A stretch of 61,218 bases of DNA from Tritrichomonas foetus (taxonomy: Eukaryota; Parabasalia; Tritrichomonadida; Tritrichomonadidae): NCBI GenBank assembly GCA_001839685.1, contig MLAK01000618.1, forward strand, positions 28,790 to 90,007, read 5' to 3'. Positions within the stretch are counted from its first letter, which is position 1, and every line of letters begins with the position of its first letter. Positions 1 to 12,514 of this stretch are shown here, one piece after another. The notes beneath the pieces are model-generated. The model had not been told where the DNA came from. It made no database searches and saw only the letters and a list, made by a program, of their open reading frames with translations. The position numbers and the translations under genes were made by a program.

Positions 1-60
1 ATAAAAAAAAAAAATTTTTACAAACACATCATTTTTTTTCAATCAATCCAAAAAAAAACA

Positions 61-65
61 TCACA
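61..65 (+). promoter_or_regulatory. Inr-like motif TCACA
   Basis: TCACA lies with its A six bases before the ATG at 69. Trichomonad core promoters use an initiator of the form TCA(+1)(C/T)(T/A) close to the start codon, so this fits in sequence and spacing. The motif is short and could occur by chance. Confidence 0.4.
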
Positions 66-68
66 AAA

Positions 69-1403
69 ATGGAATCATGCCCAAGAATCTCATTGGAAAA
101 AAAAAAAATCATCGAAAAGATTGGTGAAGGCGCCTTCGCTGCTGTTTTCCTCGCCATCTTCAAACCTACAGGAGATCGTGTCGCTTTGAAAAAAAAAAAA
201 AAAGAAAACTTTGACGAGCGTGTAATAGACCGTTTTCAAAAAAAAATCCGAATTCTTCGAAAAATTTCCCATCCATCGATTGCCAAAAAAAAAGGTTCTT
301 TCGAAAATGAATCATCAATTTTCATTGTCATAAAAAAAAACAGCGGTATAACGTTAAGTGACATCATTCGCTGCACATAAAAAAAAATTCATGATCTTCA
401 CGATTCCACAGAATTCACAGAAGAAAAAAAAAAAACTGTTCAAGGAAAACTTGGAGGCGCATTAAATGAGAAAAAAAAAAACAAATATTTTATCGAATTA
501 TTATGTATCTTAAAAAGCCAAAAAAAAAATTTCAAAGTTGTTCATCGTGATGTCAAACTTGATAACAAAAAAAAAGATGTCAGTGGACGTGTCCGCATTC
601 TTGATTTTGGACTAAAAAAAAATGATGAACAAACTGAGAATCCATTATGCGAAAATATCAAAAAAAAAACCGCTTGTGGAACAGTTGGTTATGCTGCACC
701 AGAAATGAAAAAAAAAGAAGCATATACCGAAAAAGTTGATGTTTGGGCTGCTGGAAAAAAAAATTACGCAATGGTGACAGGAAACCTTCCTTTCTTTAGC
801 GAAAACATGACCGAAGTCTGTCGAATGATTGTTGAAGATGACGTGATTAAAAAAAAACATGTCAGCCAAGGCTTGAACGATCTTCTTTCGGCCCTAAAAA
901 AAAAATCACCAAAACTGCGTCCAGCACTTGGTGATGTTCTTCAAAAAAAAATCATTGCTGAAGCCCTCAAAGAACATCATAACATTTGCAAAAAAAAACT
1001 TCATCCACCAGAAATTGAATGTACCATTTCACTTCAAAAAAAAAAAGCGGATGACAAGAAAGAAATTTTTGAGTCTTGCTTCAAAAAAAAAATTGTTTCT
1101 CGTATAAAGAATCACATCAGGTTTCAAGAAAAAAGTGATTTCTATAAATGCCTAAACAGCTCAAAATCTGTTCAACAAAAAAAAAAGGCACAAACTTTGA
1201 AGGTAAATCCAAAAATGCCAATCCAAAAAAAAACAAGTGGTCGCCAACGATTTTTCACACTTACTCCTCCTAAAAAAAAACCATCACAACTTGCTGCTCA
1301 ACAATCATTCAAGCCAAAAAAAAAAAATGTGAATTCGAAAGCAACACCAATTCTAAATAACACACAAAAAAAAAGCCCACAGTTACGACAAGTTGCCATC
1401 TAA
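69..1403 (+). CDS. Serine/threonine protein kinase
   Basis: A protein kinase of about 444 codons. Visible in one frame are the glycine-rich loop (IGEGAFAAVF), the VALK lysine strand, the catalytic loop HRDVKLDN, the metal-binding DFG (ILDFGL), the APE region (GYAAPEM) and the DVW of helix F. The tail after about residue 310 is basic and Ser/Gln rich with no recognised domain. The only in-frame stop before 1401 is TAA at 378-380, whose last two A belong to an artefact block, so I read through it. The Lys pairs and triplets spaced about every 15.7 residues are artefact, not biology. The family looks CAMK-like or NEK-like, but substitutions prevent a firm assignment. It sits upstream of an ankyrin gene on the same strand. 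Confidence 0.82.
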
Positions 1404-1944
1404 TCCGGACTCATAGGGAAAAAAATTATACCATGAAGCTGGTCTACATATGCATATATAAAAAAAAATTTTGTTTTTAATTGTTTATGACTTTTGGTTT
1501 TTAATCAAAAAAAAATGCGTTCATATATATTTCTCCATTTTGTTTTTAATAAAAAAAAAAAACAAAGCATTTTACATTTATTCTTTATTTTTATCCACTT
1601 AAAAAAAAATGGTAAGATGGAATTCCTTTTTTCAATATTTTCAACAAAAAAAAAAATTTTGAAATCATGTTTCCTGAGTTTTGTAAATGTGAAGAAAAAA
1701 AAAAAAAGTGGAACAAATCCAATTGGAACAGAATGAATATGAAAAAAAAATCTAAACAAACAGGATGTGTATCAGGAAATGAACAGTAAAAAAAAAACAA
1801 CATTCATAGATAATGCTTTGTTAAAAGAAGTAGAAAAAAAAAAAAAATCTGTGATATCACATCGAAAATTTTGTCCGGTGTAAAAAAAAAATTGCTGTCG
1901 TTCACTTTTTCATATCACATCTTTTAGATAAAAAAAAATTTTAA
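1404..1944. other. Intergenic, no gene seen
   Basis: AT-rich spacer between the kinase and ankyrin genes, cut by artefact blocks about every 47 bases. Short ORFs on both strands are low-complexity Lys or Phe strings and are not credible. Just before 1945 the text TATCACATC resembles an Inr motif but adjoins an overwritten block. Confidence 0.6.
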
Positions 1945-3795
1945 ATGACAGACGATAATCCATTATACTCTTTATTAAAAAAAAATTCAATCGATAAAGC
2001 CACGCATGTTTCAGCACTTATGGAAAAAAAAATGAATTTATCGCATGAAAATTTTGTTTCTTCGATGACCAAAAAAAAAGACGATTTTTATCCAACTTCA
2101 GATGACGATAAAATACAAAAAAAAAATGAAATTCTATTTGCAGTACGATACAGGCCGCTATCCAAAAAAAAAATATCTCGGCTTTTTTCGTCAATTTTTC
2201 AGAGCGACCAAAAAAAAAAAGAAATTATGAAAAAGATGCTTCTTGATTTCCTTTTCCGAAAAAAAAATCAAAATAGTGCTCATTTATGTTTTTTGTATCA
2301 TCTTTAAAAAAAAAGATTTGTTGAAATAGATTCCATTTTGGCAAGCCTAGAAAAATTTCTATCGGTTTGTGGTCGAAGAATTGAGGCACCTTTACTTGTA
2401 AAAAAAAAGTTTGCTCCAGAAATAGAAGATGATTCACAATACTCAAAAAAAAAAACATTAATTAAAAATGTTGAAGAACGTTTAAAATCTAGAAAAAAAA
2501 AAAGTGATTCAATGGAATTATTTTTAAGCCAGTTGAGTGAAAAAAAAAAAAATAATTGGAAACTTTATAATGAATGTCGTGAATTTGAAAAAAAAACAAA
2601 TGATCTTTATAAAATCATAAAAAATGATGACATTAAAAAAAAACAAACACTTACATATACTTTTGGATTTGATATGAATCAAAAAAAAAAGGATTCAATT
2701 TTTGAAAGAGTTCTTTTCTTAAAAGATGAAAAAAAAACAGTTCACATTGCATCATTTTATGGATCTATAAAAATAAAAAAAAAATTACTTTTAAATGGTG
2801 CTGATCTTTCTTTAAGAGATATAAAAAAAAATAATGTTATGCATTTTGCAGTAGCTGGTGGTAATTTTCAAATTATTCGAATTTTAGAACAAGAACAATG
2901 GAATCTTCATGGAACACCGAAAGTTGCAACAAGATTCCATCGTTTCGAAATATTTGAATGGCTAAAAAAAAAAAAATATAATGAAAATAATGAAGAAATC
3001 AATGTTTTGTAAAAAAAAACACAATCAAACAATGTTGAATCGATTCTTCGTTGTATCAAAAAAAAATGTGATGTAAATATTCGAAATAAAAACAAAGAAA
3101 CACCTCTTTATCATTCTGTGATGTCAAGAAGTTTAGATTGTTTAGAACTTCAAAAAAAAAGTAAAACAGCTGATTTAATGTGTGTTGATAATGAAAAAAA
3201 AAAAAAACTTCATGTTGCTGCAAGAAGAAACTTTTATGAAGGAATAAAAAAAAATTTATCATTAGATGTAATTAATGTCAATGCAAGAGATAAAAAAAAA
3301 AAAACACCACTTATAATTGCTGCAAACTACGGACACAAAAAAAAAAAAGAACTTTTACTGGAAAATCCAAATATAAACCCAGATTTAAAAAAAAAAAATG
3401 GTGGTCCAATTCATTTGTGTTTGCAAACAGATAAAAAAAAAATAATGAAACTTTTATTAAAAACACAACGATTTAATCTTAAAAAAAAAAATGAAGCAAG
3501 TTTTACTCCACTTCATGTAGCAGCAATAAAAAAAAATCCTGAAGCCATCACTGCACTTTGTAATGAACCAAGTGAAAAAAAAAATGCACTTGATCAAACT
3601 GGACAGAGTGCTCTTTGTATGAAAAAAAAATCATGTGATATTGAAGCTGTACAAGCATTTTTAGCGAGAAAAAAAAAATTTGATATGGAGCAAAAACAAA
3701 TGGATGAATTAACTCAAAAAAAAATTGCTAGAAGAACAGGAAACTGTAAGATTATTGAAATGGTAGAAAATTATGTTAATAACTCTAATAAATAA
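1945..3795 (+). CDS. Ankyrin-repeat protein
   Basis: One frame runs from ATG 1945 to TAA 3793-3795, 616 residues. Apparent stops at 2305-2307 and 3010-3012 are made by artefact blocks. The N-terminal third (MTDDNPLYSLL, with several short helices) resembles the trichomonad family with a DUF3447-type region before the repeats. From about residue 240 the ankyrin consensus appears several times: VHIASFYGS, LLLNGADLSLRD, VMHFAVAGG, PLIIAANYGH, GPIHLCLQ, TPLHVAAI. Ankyrin repeats bind other proteins, so a scaffold role is likely but the partner is unknown. Large ankyrin families are typical of trichomonads. Missing repeat residues fall at the overwritten positions. Confidence 0.78.
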
Positions 3796-4358
3796 ACATT
3801 TTTTTATTTAAAAAAAAAAATTGATAATTCACTCTTTTCTTTTGTTTTTTATAGCAAAAAAAAAAAATTGGAATGCTAATTACATTTTATTTGCCGATTT
3901 TATAAAAAAAAATATCGTACATTGTTGTCTTTCACTTTATTTTACATGACAAAAAAAAAGTTTAAATGAATTCGATCAATTTACCGAAATATGATTTAAA
4001 AAAAAATTTAGTCTATGATAGAAACCAATATTGCATATTCTATTAAAAAAAAATAATAATAATATGATAATTATTACACTCCTTCTTTGAAAAAAAAAAA
4101 TTAACATTCATGTTCAAGATCGAATTGAACATTTTTGCAAAAAAAAAAAAATATGTTGATTCATACTGGAGCCATTTCCTCATTAAAAAAAAAATCATAC
4201 AGTGCACAGACTCCAATATATTAATATTTTTGAAAAAAAAATAAATACCCCATAAATAATGAACAACAATGCGTAAACAAAAAAAAAAGATTTTCGAAAA
4301 ATTGAAAAAAAAAAGATGAATGAATAAAAAAAAAATTTTAAATATCAAAAAGTTACAT
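3796..4358. other. Intergenic, no gene seen
   Basis: Spacer between the convergent ankyrin and tetraspanin genes. AT-rich, with artefact blocks. ORFs here are Phe-rich shadows of the poly-A blocks. Confidence 0.6.
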
Positions 4359-4958
4359 TCATGGTTCATTTGTAAAAAAAAATTTCTTGCAAGAGTAAAT
4401 ATAAGCTACAGTTGTAGCGAAAAAAAAAACCACGGCAAAAACGATCAGAATGATGCCACAAACCAAGAAAAAAAAATCAAATTTATCAGTAACGACATCA
4501 TAGCACCATTTATCAAAAAAAAATCCGAATGGTGGCATTCCAACGTATTTGCATTTGAATTAAAAAAAAAAAATGTCTCTTGCTTCAGCATTTTTAGAGA
4601 ATTCTTCAAAAAAAAAAATAAATAATTTGTAGGCAAACTCTTTTAGATTCTTCTTAAAAAAAAAAACCAATATACCGAAAATAAGGAGTAAAATACCCAA
4701 AAAAAAAAAAATCGTTCCAAGAATCATTTTGGCGCATTTCTTGCCACAGAAAAAAAAATAAATAGCGAAAATTAAAACAATACCAGCAATGACAGTAAAA
4801 AAAAAGAAGCAAATATAAATGGTGTTACTTACTTCTTTGATCTAAAAAAAAAAAATTAAAATTGTAAGAACAACTAAAACTGCAAAAATGAAAAAAAAAG
4901 AGATGATTGATGTCAATGCAAGACATGTTGAGCGGCAAAAAAAAAAACAGCAACCCAT
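4359..4958 (-). CDS. Tetraspanin-like four-span membrane protein
   Basis: Codon-by-codon reading of the minus strand gives a 199-residue protein from ATG at 4958 to TGA at 4359-4361. It is interrupted only by two stops whose first T comes from artefact blocks (4842-4844 and 4560-4562). It starts MGCC, then has four hydrophobic segments: about residues 12-35 (CLALTSIIS...FAVLVVLTIL), 45-70 (TVIAGIVLIFAIYF), 78-100 (LGILLLIFGILVF) and 160-185 (CGIILIVFAVV). Between spans 3 and 4 lies an extracellular loop of about 55 residues with two Cys pairs (FKCKYVG and DKWCYDVV). This layout and length match tetraspanins, which organise surface-membrane complexes. N-terminal Cys residues suggest palmitoylation. 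Phe content at block positions is inflated by the artefact, but spans 2 to 4 hold up in unblocked sequence. Confidence 0.68.
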
Positions 4959-7869
4959 TTTCGAAATGAAGTGAAAGATTGAAAAAAAAAAAAAGAATCT
5001 TTCCGAACTCCGATGATAAATCATTATTCAAAAAAAAAAATTTTTTTGAGAAAACTTTTCAATTTCATTCATATAATTAAAAAAAAATTGCTAAATAATT
5101 CAATAGAACAATTTTTTTGAATATAAAAAAAAAATTACATTCAATTTATGAGATAGAATATTTTCGCATTTTAAAAAAAAAATATTTAACAATAGACTCT
5201 ATAACTATGATAAAATTAAAAAAAAAAATTATACATTTTTATGTACTCTTCTCCTTTTCGATTTCTAAAAAAAAACTCATAAAAAACGTTTTTAATTTTT
5301 CTTGTTGATAAAAAAAAAAAAATTCATAAGAAATCGTTCGAGGATTATCCTCACAAATATAAAAAAAAATTTCAGAAAAAGTCATTGGATATCGCAGAAA
5401 TTAAGAAAAAAAAAAAGAGAGTGTCCGATGCTTTTGATCGGAATTGCCCTTTGCAAAAAAAAATGTTGTGGAATACCTTGAAAATAGAAATTCATATGAT
5501 AAAAAAAAAATTACCGGATATGTATTACTAAAAAATTGATGTTATTCAAAAAAAAAAGAATATAATAAAATACGTCATTCGAAATCAAATAATTTAAAAA
5601 AAAAAAAGATCTTTGAAAATATCATCGAAGTGTTTGCCATATAAAAAAAAACAAAGAAAAAATAAAAAAATATATCAAAAAGTTTAATCAAAAACGATAA
5701 ATCGATTTTCGATAACTCAAACTCAATCAAATTTGGAAAAAAAAACTTACCGAGATCCAAAAAGGAAAGCATCATAATGTTTTAAAAAAAAAGAAGAGTA
5801 TGAATACGAATCAAGATGATGATCTATTTTAAAAAAAAATTACTCAATATAAATTAATTCGGTGAAGGAAATAATCTAAAAAAAAAAGGAATTTCTTGAG
5901 TTAAATAACTTAAATGTCATCAATAAAAAAAAATTAGAATCTTCCTACATTTTTTTGAAGAACAAATGAATAAAAAAAAATTTTGACTGAAATTGAACTG
6001 AATCAATATTTATCGATTAAAAAAAAAATTAAATCTTTGCTGGAAAGCTATTTATAGAAATTTTTAAAAAAAAAAGAATGCATATCTTTTTGATGATATA
6101 AATATAAATAAAAAAAAAAAATCTTCAAAAATCTGAATTTGTGAATATGAACAGTGATTAAATCTTCTCAACTTTTGAGAATATCAATTTTGTGAAATGC
6201 GATGATAAAAAAAAACAACGGGATGATAGTAGTGATTCATTACTATCGAAATAAAAAAAAAAGGATTAGTATAAACAGTTATTATGTGACATTCAGAATG
6301 AAAAAAAAATGGGAAAATGAGTTTCCCGAAAGATTATTTCTCTTTTAAAAAAAAAAGGTTAATGGCTATTATGCAATTCTTTTAAAATATGTTTAAAAAA
6401 AAATTGAAACTTCGAAACTCAAATTTCAACGCGTTGGAATGAAAAAAAAACATTGTTGATTGAAAAATGTGATTAAAAAGCCCCTCAAAAAAAAAAATTT
6501 TTAACTACCATGTGAGAAACGCAAATTGTACAATTAAAAAAAAATTATCGAAGCTTCAAAATTCATCACTCCATATTATTCAAAAAAAAAATATATTGAT
6601 GAACCAAAGTTATTTAGCTGAATCTATATAAAAAAAAAGAAAGGAAATAATTGCAAATATTCAACTTATTTTGGCAAAAAAAAAAAATTTATTTCCTATT
6701 GATCATCTTTCAATTCGAACAGAAAAAAAAAATATAATCGCATACATGTTATTCGATCCAATTCATGATTAAAAAAAAATTTCAAGATTGATCGACAAAA
6801 TCAAAGACATAAATAATAAAAAAAAAAGGCCGATGTTTCTCTGAATTTTGTTGGAATTTGAATAAAAAAATCAACAAATTGTAAAATCATTAATCCTTGT
6901 AAATAAATCTATATATAGACATCAATACAAGTGTTCAAGCAGAATAAATTGTGTATGAAATGCAGTTTTTATTGGTAATGAAAAGGTAAAATTATATATC
7001 ACTTTTTCTGAAGCGATGCATATAGATTTGTTTCAATTGAATTCTTATTGAAAAAAAAAAAAATATGTAATAACATCATTATTGCTTAATTCTAGATTTA
7101 AAAAAAAAATTAGTAATTATTGTAATAAAACAATGTTTGTATTCAAAAAAAAAAATCTAATTCTGAGTATCTACCTTTTTCAATTCAGTTAAGATTTGTG
7201 TTTGATTCTATATCATTCAAATATTTAATAAAAAAGAATTAAAAAAAAAATGTATATTCAAGTTGCATTCAATCAAAAATATGGATCAAAAAAAAAATAA
7301 TGCTTCTTTAAAATAGAGGGAGATATATCGTTGAAAAAAAAAAAATAATAAAAAATATCGATTTTTGAATAATAATTTACCAAAAAAAAATCCATACTTA
7401 TTCTTTCATTGTGTTATTCTATCGAAAACTTTTTATATACATTTATTTCACTACATACATCAAAATGATATGATAAAAAAAAAAGTAAATTTGTTAGATC
7501 CTTATTTTCCAAAGATAATATAAAAAAAAAATAATTGATGCAGCAAAATGACATTTCTATACATATTAGAAAAAAAAATCAAAATACTCATCTAGCTATT
7601 CAATAATTTATCAATTAAAAAAAAAATTTCATTTAATTTCTTCTTCATATTCAATATTTTCATAAAAAAAAATGTAAATCACTATTCAAAAATTCATCAC
7701 TGTTAATCAATCAAAACACCACAAATTCCATATCTTTTGAATTGCGTACATTATTTTAAAAAAAAATTTCCCTCTTATTTCAATGTGTTATAAATTAGAT
7801 TCTGAAAAAAAAATCAAAACTCATTCATTCAATCAAGAAAAGATTTTTTTTAAAAAAAAAACCTGAATA
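4959..7869. other. 2.9-kb stretch without a readable gene
   Basis: No frame on either strand stays open once block-made stops are discounted. Short plus-strand pieces look protein-like (for example FDRNCPL near 5425, VVEYLENRNSYD near 5470 and ENIIEVFAI near 5615) but fall in different frames. They could be the remains of another ankyrin-type gene or chance. Four consecutive grid slots (6865-7006) are not overwritten here and that stretch is plain AT-rich DNA. Confidence 0.45.
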
Positions 7870-9093
7870 ATGCTCATTTCAAAATCATCGGGAATGACAA
7901 AAAAAAATGAAAGTAACCTCAACGACATCCAACCTGTTGGAAACAAAAAAAAAAGTGATGATTCCGCATTTGACCGAATTTCCGCAGACATTAAAAAAAA
8001 ACAGCAATTAAATGAATTAAAAATCTTAATTTCTCACCTAAAAAAAAAAAACTACGATTTTGTGCGCCAGATCGGGAAAGGTGCAAAAAAAAAAATTTAC
8101 CTCTTTTACTCGAGACGTTATTTCGAGTATTTTAAAAAAAAATGTTTTAGTGGGAAAATTTCAGATAATTTATTCTGTCAAAAAAAAAAACTTGATGCGC
8201 TCATAAATTTGAATTCGCCAAATGTTGTTCGAGTTTACGATTACGTGATCAGCGAAAACGTTCTATATTTCATAAAAAAAAAATGCGAGCTTGGCTCAAT
8301 GAAGGACTTCATAGACCATCGAAAAAAAAAAACAGGAGATACCTTATTGTATGTTTGCTTCGAATTGCAAAAAAAAATTCAATTTATCCATGTTCGAAAT
8401 ATCGCACATTTGGACAAAAAAAAAGACAACATTCTAATCGACAAATACGGAAGAGTCAAATAAAAAAAAAATGGCTACTCAAAAGTTTTCCAATTCAATG
8501 ATGTGAAATAAAAAAAAAAAGCTGGAACACCAAACTACATGGCACCTGAGGTGTTAAAAAAAAAAGCCTATGATCCATTTAAGGTGGATATCTATGCATT
8601 AGGAAAAAAAAATTCATATCTGGCCACTGGCAAAAATCCATGGATTATTCAAAAAAAAAAAAACTTAAAACCACAGGAATATGGCCGACTAAATACTAAA
8701 AAAAAAGACAATATCATGATGATGGTCGACCCCGACCCAACAAAAAAAAAAAATTGTCAAGATTTATTAAATATGCCCATTTTCGCAAACTTTGATCGAA
8801 ACACAAATCCCATCAATACAGGCCAGTCTAAGACAATGAAAAAAAAAAAAAAGATTCAATGCTCAATGTCGGCAAATAGTCGGCAAAAAAAAAAATCCCC
8901 GGGAAACGACATACCTGTAGTGAATTCAAATTAAAAAAAAATTCAATTACACGTGCATAATCAGCCGTTCACAAAACCAAAAAAAAAATCAACATCGATT
9001 TATAAAGGGAAGCCAAAATCAGCATCAAAAAAAAAGCTGGGGTTGAATCCAACCTTCCAAGTTGAGGATTCTGAAAAAAAAACACGCTCATAA
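7870..9093 (+). CDS. Serine/threonine protein kinase, HLD instead of HRD
   Basis: One frame of 407 codons from ATG 7870 to TAA 9091-9093. Apparent stops at 8461-8463, 8509-8511 and 8932-8934 each borrow A from an artefact block. Kinase landmarks: glycine loop QIGKGA, hinge region CELGSMKDFI, catalytic loop AHLD...DNILID, and GTPNYMAPEV with DIYALG. The catalytic loop reads HLD, so the HRD arginine is Leu as in Wee1-like and some NEK-like kinases. The DFG segment itself falls where overwrites make the text unreadable. The basic C-terminal tail of about 100 residues has no recognised domain. Subfamily is uncertain. Confidence 0.8.
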
Positions 9094-9365
9094 CTTGTTT
9101 TTATTATAAAATTCGACGTAAAAAAAAAAGCTTTTGCTTCTTTTTACTTTTAATTTGAGACTGCTTTAAAAAAAAATCTGTTTTATTTATGCTATGAATG
9201 TGTTAAATTTGTTGAAAAAAAAATATTCGTGTTGTGAATGTTTTATTCGTGTTGTGAATGTAAAAAAAAAGTGACTCTGAATTTTGTTCTGTTGTTTTGG
9301 CGTATAAAAAAAAAAAAGTATTACAGAAAAAATCTTTCATTCACTGTTATTGCTGAAAAAAAAAT

Positions 9366-9396
<31 letters not shown>

Positions 9397-9459
9397 TAAG
9401 ATAAAAAAAAAAATTTTTGGCAAGTTATTTATTAATATAAAAATTACAAAAAAAAAAAC
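9094..9459. other. Intergenic with poly-T run
   Basis: Spacer between two convergent genes. It contains a 21-T homopolymer at 9365-9385 next to A runs, and two copies of a 19-base unit ending GTGTTGTGAATGT around 9220-9260. No gene is seen. Confidence 0.55.
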
Positions 9460-12399
9460 TTATTGATTTCTTTGCAGATTCTGCTTTTCATAAGCCAATA
9501 GCTTATCAATAATCATAGTGATTGCTTTTTCTATCATTTCAATATTCCATATTCCTCCTCTTTTAAAACATTTATCCAATTTTTTACCGAAAAAAAAAAT
9601 AAAACTATTCATGATCTCTTTCTCATTGTTACTGCTTAAAAAAAAACTGCCTGATTGAATAAACTGATTATTTAATTGGTTATTAAAAAAAAAAGAGGAT
9701 TTGTGATTTGGATTTCTCACTGCTTTTTCAAGCAAAAGTATACGTTTCTTGGCTTCATTTAATTTAATTGATTTATTAAAAAAAAAATCTTCAATCATTT
9801 TTATTTGAAGTTCATTATTTTTTTCAAAAAAAAATATTTCTTTGCTTGAACGATCTTGTTCGATATTTATTGAAAAAAAAAATTGGTTTGAATGAATGGA
9901 GTTTTTCTCGATAATAAGAAAAAAAAAACGATCGATTTCTTTATTTAAATAAAGGCTTTTGTTTATAAAAAAAAAATTTCTAGCATTCAAATCTTCATTG
10001 ATGGATTTCATATAAAAAAAAATTTCATTCAAAATTTCCACTTTCTCATTAAGTTGATTGAAAAAAAAATCTTTTTCATTTATTGAATGAATTAATTGTA
10101 ATTTTTCAAAAAAAAAGAAAGTTTTTGTTTTATTTTTTTCGATTTCAATTTGTGAAAAAAAAAAATTTTCAAGATCCTTTAAAATTGATTTTATAAAATT
10201 TAAAAAAAAATTTGGTAAATTCAATATGTTATATTTATTATCAGAATTAAAAAAAAAATTTAATTGTAAAAATGGATGGAGTTCTTCTTCAAGATAAAAA
10301 AAAAAATTTGTCATTATCTGAATAAATTCAAGTAGATTCTCAAAAAAGTTTCCGGATTTTTCTGATAAAATATTAAAACAATTATTTTCAAAAAAAAAAG
10401 TCTTAATCATTCCAATATCGCCCATAATTTTATGAAAAAAAAAAACAATGATTTCAGGAAGTTCATCATTTTTCCTGCATTCAAAAAAAAAATCTTTGTT
10501 CATTAATTTAAACATGCTATCTAAATATTCAAAAAAAAATCTATAAGCATCAATAATTGTAACAATAACTACAATGAAAAAAAAAACACATATGGAAGCT
10601 AATAGATTGTCATTTTCTATATTTAAAAAAAAATTCTCTTTTTTATGTGTGATTATTTGGTTAGGAAAGAGAAAAAAAAAAATTGGTATTGTTTGAGGTG
10701 AAAAAGTTGATAGAAATTAAAAAAAAACTTCAATCTTAGTGAATAAATTTGATTGTATATTTTTGATTTTAGATTTTGCATTGTTCATAATTTTAAAATC
10801 AAGTTTATCATTAAAAAAAAAATTGTCTGTGTTGAAGAGTTGGTAGACAAAAAGTGCCAAAAAAAAAAAAATTGAAGCAATTTCATTGATTTTGTTAGAG
10901 TCTGCGAAAAAAAAAAGAAGTGGTTTTGAAGCTGGCTTATTTTTCTCATTTTGAAAAAAAAATTTAACTAAATTCAGTTTATCTTGCATTTCCTTCAATT
11001 AAAAAAAAAATTTTGTATTATTTTCTTGGATTTGTGATAAATAATAAAAAAAAAAATCAATCTTTTCGCTTTTGAGTTTTTCAATTAATTCTAAAAAAAA
11101 AAATTCAATTTTTTCATTTTCATTTTCCATATCTGAAGTATAATTTTTTTGAGTAAAGGAATTTTGATGTGAACAGTTTTGAAGTAAAAAAAAAAAATAG
11201 GAATCTTTTTGATTAGAAAAATTATTTTGGTTTATAAAAAAAAAGTTTTCTGTTAATGATTCATTAAGTTTATTGTTTAAAAAAAAAAAAAGTTGTTGAA
11301 TTTTATGAATTTGTTGCTTGCATTGAAATAAAAAAAAATCTGATTTATTTAATAATAAATTCAATTTATCTTTTAAAAAAAAAAATTCTTCTTTCAGTTG
11401 AGCATTTTCAATTTCCAAATTCAAAAAAAAAATATTATTTAATACATTTTTTTCTTTGGAAGTTTTTAACAAAAAAAAAATTTTTTCAGTTTTGTTTTGA
11501 AGTTCAAAATAATGAGTAAAAAAAAATTTTTGTTCATTTTGAAGCATTTTTAAATCAAAATTTGAAAAAAAAAATTTTTCTTCGAGTATTTTACATCGAA
11601 GTTGTTCATTTAAAAAAAAATCGTTCTTTTCCCTTTGAGTTGCAGCAACTTGGTAAGCAAAAAAAAACTTTTCTTGATATAATTGATTAATTTCTTCTTC
11701 AAGCAAAAAAAAAACTTGTTGTTGTTCTTTTGTCATTGAATTAATTGACAATAAAAAAAAATTACTCAAATTATTATTATTTAGCTTTTCGTTACTTTTA
11801 AAAAAAAAAGCACTATTGTAATCAATAAGGCTCGTATTGTTAATATAAAAAAAAATACTGTTGTCGTTAATTTGACCAGAATTATCATTTTTCAAAAAAA
11901 AAATCTGCTCATTTTTGATGTTGTCATGATTTTTATTGACAAAAAAAAAATTTAAATCAATATTATTCTTTAAATCATTTGTTGATGAAAAAAAAATGAA
12001 TGAATTGATATCATTTTCACTGTTTGTTAAGAGAAAAAAAAAAGAACGAGAAAATTTTAAATTTTTGCTGAAATTTGGTGAAAAAAAAAATTTCAGCCCC
12101 AAGGAAAGATGCCGAACAGCAAGCTCAAAAAAAAAAACTTCATCTTTGGAAATTGGAGATGATCGAAATTTATAGAAAAAAAAATCCGAAATCATTTTTG
12201 CAATATTGTAGAAATTTGACTTAAAAAAAAAAATTTCGGCTAGTGGAGGCGGCGTCGAAGGGAAAAATTAAAAAAAAAATTCTTTGAGATCTCGAGAGAG
12301 TCGATCGTCGTGAATGAAAAAAAAATCGTGAGATTTTGGTCTTTTGAGGATACGATCGACAATAAAAAAAAAAATAGTTGTCGAATGTGTCGATCTCAT
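9460..12399 (-). CDS. Long coiled-coil protein
   Basis: One minus-strand frame of 979 codons from ATG 12399 (MRSTHSTTI) to TAA at 9460-9462. Stops at 12268-12270, 10999-11001 and 10717-10719 use a T supplied by an artefact block, so they are not real. The N-terminal 70 residues hold basic RxxS-type text (IVDRILKRPKSHD) and a Pro cluster (PSTPPPLAE). Residues about 150 to 520 are rich in Glu, Gln, Asn, Lys and Leu with heptad spacing, a coiled coil. Around residues 595 to 625 lies a hydrophobic segment (LLASICVFF...VVIVTIIDAYRF), a possible membrane span, though two Phe blocks inflate it. A second coiled-coil-like segment follows to the end. Such proteins act as tethers or cytoskeletal linkers; the exact role is unknown. 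An alternative start at 12195 would remove 68 residues. Confidence 0.62.
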
Positions 12400-12443
12400 G
12401 AAAAAAAACAAAAAAAAAACTAGATAATATAAAAAGAAAGTCG

Positions 12444-12514
12444 TGCACCGTCCGGGAAAAAAAAAAGGACCCCTACCTTGGCAAGGTAAAATTCTACCAT
12501 TAGAAAAAAAAAAC
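12444..12514 (-). tRNA. tRNA-Gly (GCC), partly overwritten
   Basis: The minus strand reads as a 71-base tRNA. Acceptor bases GCACCGT (5') and ACGGTGC (3') pair, the anticodon stem is TTACC/GGTAG, and the loop TTGCCAA carries anticodon GCC for glycine. The discriminator is A. Two artefact blocks (12458-12466 in the T arm and 12505-12513 at the 5' end) hide part of it. Both hidden parts are intact in the second copy at 15715-15785, which fixes the identity. Confidence 0.88.

Noticed and set aside
1494..1803. ORFs on both strands around 1494-1803
   Set aside because: Low-complexity Lys, Phe and Ile strings created by the blocks in AT-rich spacer DNA.
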